Part shown: piece after piece, positions 7,016 through 11,393 of the stretch
Numbering within the stretch: position 1 is the first letter of the stretch
How the letters are laid out: every line of letters begins with the position of its first letter
From: Sphingobacteriia bacterium
Lineage (GTDB): Bacteria > Bacteroidota > Bacteroidia > UBA7662
Reading direction: 5' to 3'
DNA length: 11,393 nucleotides
Assembly: GCA_009926245.1 (NCBI GenBank)
Contig: RFPG01000026.1
Location: forward strand, 1 to 11,393
The notes under the pieces: generated by a model
Databases searched by the model: none
Told to the model about the DNA's origin: nothing
What the model saw: the letters and a program-made list of their open reading frames with translations, nothing else
Program-made: the position numbers and the translations under genes

Positions 7016-7952
7016 TGCGCTTGGTGGCTTGGCTTTTGCCCATCGTATAAAAATGCAGAACCGGAACACCCGCTGCTTTGAGTTCCCGGCACTGCTCAAT
7101 AGCCCACTCAATACCAATTTGGCGAACGGCCTGCTCGTTGGGGGCTTGCTCCACGGCATCGGCCAAGGCCTCTGGGATATCAATATGAAAGACCTTGGGC
7201 AGCAAGGTGATTTGCTTGAGCGTTGCCAAAGGCTTGATACCTGGTATGATGGGGATATCAATTCCCTCTTTGCGACAAGTGGCTACAAAATCAAAATAGG
7301 CCTTGTTATCAAAAAACATTTGGGTGGTAATAAACTTGGCCCCCGCCTTGACCTTTTGTTTGAGCCAGCGGATATCCGCCTTGAGGTTGGGGGCATCGTG
7401 GTGCTTCTCGGGATACCCGGCTACCCCAATGCAAAAATTGGTGGCTGTGGCATTGACCAGTTCATCGTCCATGTAACGACCCTGGTTCATTCGATCCACT
7501 TGTTGCAACAGTTCCAGGGCGTTTTGGTTCCCATCCGGCTGAGGCACAAAGGAGGTCTCGTGTTTGAGGTTATCGCCCCTCAAAACCAAGACATTATCGA
7601 TACCCAAAAAATGCAAATCAATCAAGGCGTTTTCGGTCTCTTCCTTGCTGAATCCCCCGCAAATTAGATGCGGAACCGCATCCACCTTGAAACGATTCAT
7701 GATGGCCGCGCAAATCGCCACCGTGCCCGGACGTTTGCGGGTGGTAATGCGACGAAAGGTCCCGTCCGCCAAAGGCTTGAGTAGAAATTCCTCCCGGTGG
7801 TAGGTGACATCAATAAAGGGAGGCTTGAACTCCATCAGGGGGGCAATGCCGTTGTAGATTTCATGAATATCCTGTCCTTTGAGAGGGGGCAGAATTTCAA
7901 AAGAAAACAACGTGCGGCCGTTGGCTTCTTGGATATGATCCGTGATTTTCAT
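6996..7952 (-). CDS. metF: 5,10-methylenetetrahydrofolate reductase MetF
   Basis: Cytoplasmic FAD enzyme that reduces 5,10-methylene-THF to 5-methyl-THF, the methyl donor for MetH. The 318 residues cover the whole family; the Escherichia coli enzyme has 296. Visible motifs are SFEILPP (17-23) with the conserved Glu19, PHLICGG (94-100), LRGD (124-127) for flavin contact, GVAGYPEKH (176-184), ITTQMFFD (208-215) with the conserved folate-binding Gln211, PIIPGIKPL (234-242) and the C-terminal HFYTMGKSQAT. No key residue is missing. The start is ATG at 7952, with an A-rich, SD-free upstream stretch. It begins 27 bases after the metH stop on the same strand, so the two form a methionine-synthesis operon. 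Its 3' end overlaps the start of the DUF5916 gene. Confidence 0.97.
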   Translation of the reverse strand: MKITDHIQEANGRTLFSFEILPPLKGQDIHEIYNGIAPLMEFKPPFIDVTYHREEFLLKPLADGTFRRITTRKRPGTVAICAAIMNRFKVDAVPHLICGGFSKEETENALIDLHFLGIDNVLVLRGDNLKHETSFVPQPDGNQNALELLQQVDRMNQGRYMDDELVNATATNFCIGVAGYPEKHHDAPNLKADIRWLKQKVKAGAKFITTQMFFDNKAYFDFVATCRKEGIDIPIIPGIKPLATLKQITLLPKVFHIDIPEALADAVEQAPNEQAVRQIGIEWAIEQCRELKAAGVPVLHFYTMGKSQATKRIAEAVF

Positions 7953-7979
7953 AACATTTTCTTTAGGAGTCTACATTTT

Positions 7980-10900
7980 TTAAGCATCCAACAAAACCGG
8001 GGCCAACCAACGGCGGGCTTCTTCCAGGGAAATCTTCCTACGCTTGGCATGGTCCTCCAATTGGTCTTGACCAATCTTGCCCACCCCAAAATAGCGGGCC
8101 TCGGGATGACCCAGGTAAAACCCGGAAACAGCCGCCGCTGGGGTCATGGCCAGGCTCTCGGTCAACTGCATGCCCAGGCGTTGTTCGACCTCCAACATGG
8201 CCCACAAGGTCGGCTTGTCCAAATGATCCGGACAGGCGGGATAACCGGGAGCAGGCCGAATGCCCTTGTATTTTTCGGCAATCAAATCCGCATTGCTAAG
8301 CTGCTCGATGGGAGCGTAACCCCAAACTTCTTGACGCACCTTGGCATGCAGGGCCTCGGCCAGGGCCTCGGCCAAGCGATCGGCCAAGGCTTTGACCATG
8401 ATGGCCGAAAAATCATCGTAATCCTTCTGATAAGCGAGTGCCAAGTCTTCGGCCCCAAAAATCCCCACCGCGAAGGCCCCTGCCCAGTCCGGCGTCCCAC
8501 TGCTCTGAGGCGCGACAAAATCACTTAAACAAAAATTGGGAAGATCCCCGGCCTTGGCCGCCTGTTGCCGTAACATAGGAAACTCCCATCGATGGTCCAT
8601 AACCAAGCGATCATCGGGGGTGGAATAAGCCGGAAACAAACCCCATACGGCCTTGGCTGTTAATTTGTTACCATCGACTAATTCAGCAAGCATACGCTGA
8701 GCATCCTCGTACAATTTGGTGGCGGCTTCGCCCACCACTTCATCCTTGAGCAAATCCGGAAAACGGCCGTGCAATTCCCAAGCCTGAAAGAAAGGGGTCC
8801 AATCGATGTAATCCACCAATTCGCTCAGGGACCATTGCTGTTCATCGTGCACGCCGGGTTGGGCGGGTTGCACCGAGCGGTACGCTTTCCAATCGGTGGT
8901 CCAGCGTTTGGAGCGGGCCTGTTCCAGACTCAACATGTTTTTGGCAGCGGCCCGGTTCAAGTAGCCATCGCGCATGGTTTTTTGGTCTTCTTTGTTGCGA
9001 ACCGCAAATTCTGTGCGTTGTTCTGGACTCAACAAGGTGGACACCACCGGCACCGAGCGGCTGGCATCCAGGACATGGACCACCGTTCCGCTGTAAACCG
9101 GGGCAATTTTGACCGCGGTATGGGCCTTGGAGGTGGTAGCACCCCCAATCAGCAGAGGAATCTGCAGACCTCTTCGCTCCATCTCGCGGGCAACCCCCAC
9201 CATTTCGTCCAAGGAAGGGGTGATCAATCCCGACAATCCGATGATATCTACCTTGTGTTCCAAGGCGGCTTCCAGAATACGGTCGGTGGAAACCATCACC
9301 CCCAAATCCACCACTTCGTAATTATTGCATTGAAGAACGACCCCGACAATGTTTTTGCCGATATCGTGCACATCGCCCTTGACGGTTGCCATCAGAATAC
9401 GTCCTTTGTTGGATGCCTCCCCCGATTCACCGGCAGCAGCAGCGCGCTCCTTCTCGGCTTCGAGGTAAGGCAACAAAACGGCCACCGCTTTCTTCATGAC
9501 ACGGGCGCTTTTGACAACCTGCGGCAAAAACATTTTGCCTTCCCCAAACAAATCTCCAACCACGTTCATTCCGTCCATCAAAGGGCCTTCAATCAGGTGG
9601 AGCGGCTTCTCGAATTCCAGGCGGGCTTCTTCGACATCTTCGGTGATAAACTCGTCCAAACCTTTGACCAAAGAATAGGTAAGTCGCTCTCTTACTGGTT
9701 TTTCACGCCATGAAAGATCTTTGGTTTGACCCTGCTTGGCTTGGCTGCCTTTGTACGATTCAGCCAAGGCCACCAACCGCTCAGTAGAATCGGGCCTGCG
9801 ATTGAGTAAGACATCTTCGACATGCTCCAAAAGGACCGAATCAATTTGATCATAGACCTCAATCTGACCTGCATTCACAATGCCCATATCCAGACCGGCC
9901 CGTATGGCATGATAGAGGAAAGCGGAATGCATGGCCTCGCGGACTTTGTCGTTCCCTCGGAACGAAAAAGAAATGTTAGAAACACCGCCGCTGACCTTGG
10001 CATAGGGCAAATGGGCTTTGATCCAAGCCGTCGCTTGAATGAAATCCACTGCGTAATTCTGGTGTTCTTCGATACCGGTCGCAACGGTCAAAATGTTGGG
10101 GTCAAACACGATGTCTTCGGGCGGAAAGCCCACCTTCTGGGTGAGTAGATCGTAGGCCCTCTGGCAAATGGCGATGCGACGCTCCAAAGAATCGGCCTGG
10201 CCCTGCTCGTCAAAGGCCATGACCACCACCGCTGCCCCGTAGGAACGGACCGTACGGGCATGGTCAAGGAAAATCTCCTCCCCTTCTTTGAGCGAAATTG
10301 AATTGACCACCGCCTTGCCTTGAACACAGGCCAAGCCAGCCTCCAAAACTTCCCAGCGGGATGAGTCAATCATGACGGGCACCCGGGCGATATCGGGCTC
10401 GGCCGCAATCAAATTCAAAAAGCGAACCATGGCAGCCACCGAGTCAATCATGCCTTCGTCAAAATTGACGTCGATCATTTGAGCCCCGTTTTCAACCTGT
10501 TGGCGAGCCACCTCCACCGCATCATCGAAGCGGTCTTCTCGAATCAAACGAGCAAAGGTCCGGGATCCCGTCACATTGGTTCGCTCTCCGATATTCACAA
10601 AATTGCTGTCCTCTCGCACCACCAAAGGCTCCAAGCCCGATAGACTCAAGCGATGCTGCGGTTGGGGCAGGGGCCTCGGCGCAAAACGAGCAGCCTCCTC
10701 GGCAATGGCCCGGATATGTTCGGGTCCGGTTCCGCAGCAACCCCCAATGATATTGACCAAGGACTCCTGCAGGAATTCCCGTATTTGCAAGCGCATGGTT
10801 TCAGCATCCTCGTCGTAGGCCCCAAAAGCATTGGGCAAACCCGCGTTGGGATGGGCCGAAACCCCGTAATGCGAACACGCCGAAAGGGCCTGAAGATGAG

Positions 10901-11393
10901 GCCGCATTTGACGGGCACCCAATGCGCAGTTCAAGCCAATGCTTAGCAATGGCAGGTGGGACAAGGAATAAAAAAACGCTTCCACTGTCTGACCAGACAA
11001 GGTCCTTCCGCTGTTATCCGTAATGGTACCGCTCACCATGATCGGCAAGGGTTCCTGCCCACGGTCTTTAAAAAAATGATCGATCGCGTAGAGGGCGGCC
11101 TTGGCGTTGAGGGTATCAAAAATCGTTTCCACCAAAAGGATATCCACGCCTCCATCCACCAAGCCACGGATTTGCTCGGTATAGGCTTCGACCAATTCCA
11201 TAAAATACACCGATCGAAAACCGGGATTGTTGACATCCGGACTTATGCTGGCGGTCTTGTTGGTCGGTCCTATGGCGCCCGCCACAAAACGAGGCTTGCT
11301 TGGATTCATGGCCGTAACCAAATCGGCTTGTTCCTTGGCCAAACGAGCCGAAGCCACGTTAAGTTCATAACTCAACTCTTCCATGCCGTAATC
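7980..11393 (-). CDS. metH: Cobalamin-dependent methionine synthase MetH (5' end cut by window edge)
   Basis: Cytoplasmic enzyme that transfers the methyl group of 5-methyl-THF, via cobalamin, to homocysteine. The frame is open to the right edge, where it reads Asp-Tyr-Gly before the first internal Met (11384). Comparison of zinc-cysteine spacing with E. coli MetH (1227 residues) suggests about 90 N-terminal residues are missing. Counting from Met 11384, the order is: homocysteine/zinc domain with GLNCALGA (Cys153) and GGCCGTG (Cys216, Cys217); folate domain from about 260 with [14 protein letters not shown] (264-277) and [13 protein letters not shown]12 cap about 560-655; B12-binding domain with [11 protein letters not shown] (671-681), ligand His673, and [13 protein letters not shown] (716-728); AdoMet reactivation domain about 840-1130 with [12 protein letters not shown] (1043-1054). 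All modules are in one chain, so self-reactivation with AdoMet is expected. It is the first visible gene of the metH-metF-DUF5916 unit; any SAM or cobalamin riboswitch would lie off the window. Confidence 0.97.
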   Translation of the reverse strand, partial: DYGMEELSYELNVASARLAKEQADLVTAMNPSKPRFVAGAIGPTNKTASISPDVNNPGFRSVYFMELVEAYTEQIRGLVDGGVDILLVETIFDTLNAKAALYAIDHFFKDRGQEPLPIMVSGTITDNSGRTLSGQTVEAFFYSLSHLPLLSIGLNCALGARQMRPHLQALSACSHYGVSAHPNAGLPNAFGAYDEDAETMRLQIREFLQESLVNIIGGCCGTGPEHIRAIAEEAARFAPRPLPQPQHRLSLSGLEPLVVREDSNFVNIGERTNVTGSRTFARLIREDRFDDAVEVARQQVENGAQMIDVNFDEGMIDSVAAMVRFLNLIAAEPDIARVPVMIDSSRWEVLEAGLACVQGKAVVNSISLKEGEEIFLDHARTVRSYGAAVVVMAFDEQGQADSLERRIAICQRAYDLLTQKVGFPPEDIVFDPNILTVATGIEEHQNYAVDFIQATAWIKAHLPYAKVSGGVSNISFSFRGNDKVREAMHSAFLYHAIRAGLDMGIVNAGQIEVYDQIDSVLLEHVEDVLLNRRPDSTERLVALAESYKGSQAKQGQTKDLSWREKPVRERLTYSLVKGLDEFITEDVEEARLEFEKPLHLIEGPLMDGMNVVGDLFGEGKMFLPQVVKSARVMKKAVAVLLPYLEAEKERAAAAGESGEASNKGRILMATVKGDVHDIGKNIVGVVLQCNNYEVVDLGVMVSTDRILEAALEHKVDIIGLSGLITPSLDEMVGVAREMERRGLQIPLLIGGATTSKAHTAVKIAPVYSGTVVHVLDASRSVPVVSTLLSPEQRTEFAVRNKEDQKTMRDGYLNRAAAKNMLSLEQARSKRWTTDWKAYRSVQPAQPGVHDEQQWSLSELVDYIDWTPFFQAWELHGRFPDLLKDEVVGEAATKLYEDAQRMLAELVDGNKLTAKAVWGLFPAYSTPDDRLVMDHRWEFPMLRQQAAKAGDLPNFCLSDFVAPQSSGTPDWAGAFAVGIFGAEDLALAYQKDYDDFSAIMVKALADRLAEALAEALHAKVRQEVWGYAPIEQLSNADLIAEKYKGIRPAPGYPACPDHLDKPTLWAMLEVEQRLGMQLTESLAMTPAAAVSGFYLGHPEARYFGVGKIGQDQLEDHAKRRKISLEEARRWLAPVLLDA

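Noticed and set aside
7016..7261. N-terminal extension of the DUF5916 frame by 82 residues
   Set aside because: The extension is inside metF, is rich in Ser, Pro, Arg and Trp, and would bury the signal peptide. TTG 7015 is the better start.
7953..7979. Possible riboswitch or promoter between metH and metF
   Set aside because: The gap is 27 bases, far too short for a riboswitch. It is A-rich with no clear promoter boxes.
8769..9713. A 314-residue plus-strand open frame opposite metH
   Set aside because: It lies wholly antisense to the conserved MetH cap and B12 domains and reads like a complement of them (many His, Gln and Gly), with no domain pattern.

Overview
The window looks like a chromosomal core-metabolism region of a member of the Bacteroidota. 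Four observations support this. A bacillithiol-type BshA lies directly downstream of a periplasmic NagZ-type GH3 plus serine-hydrolase (beta-lactamase family) unit, a pairing familiar from this phylum. A DUF5916 outer-membrane-like protein with an N-terminal CBM9-like domain is present, and this family is typical of Bacteroidota. Starts lack clear Shine-Dalgarno motifs. MetH is a single chain with all its modules. The base composition is fairly GC-rich for the phylum (roughly half G+C by eye), so I do not name a genus.

Layout, left to right. Positions 1-1104 (minus) hold bshA, which is cut by the left edge and lacks only about its last ten codons. Positions 1163-3995 (minus) hold a GH3 beta-N-acetylhexosaminidase region followed by a serine-hydrolase region. 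The two lie in different frames and overlap, and they look like a normally fused NagZ/beta-lactamase-family protein that is broken by a frame change near 2366-2386. A 23-bp divergent gap at 3996-4018 separates this unit from a plus-strand gene at 4019-4807, which encodes a membrane protein with a DUF3784-like N-terminus and a PH-like C-terminus. That gene converges, with an 18-bp gap, on a minus-strand transcription unit running from the right edge: metH (5' end off the window), metF, then a DUF5916 gene whose likely TTG start overlaps the end of metF by 20 bases.

Functional reading. MetF reduces 5,10-methylene-THF to 5-methyl-THF, and MetH uses that methyl group to make methionine from homocysteine, so metH-metF is a pathway operon. 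The DUF5916 gene is a translationally coupled passenger of unknown role. NagZ removes GlcNAc from muropeptides, and BshA joins GlcNAc (from UDP-GlcNAc) to L-malate as the first step of bacillithiol synthesis. Their adjacency therefore brings together cell-wall amino-sugar recycling and low-molecular-weight thiol synthesis.

The window is densely coding, with no gap over 60 bases. I saw no RNA gene, CRISPR array, mobile element or defence system. The most interesting points are the broken NagZ/serine-hydrolase fusion with hairpins at the junction, the metF/DUF5916 overlap, and the DUF3784-PH protein with its very short divergent promoter region. I found no clear evidence of a wholly new system.
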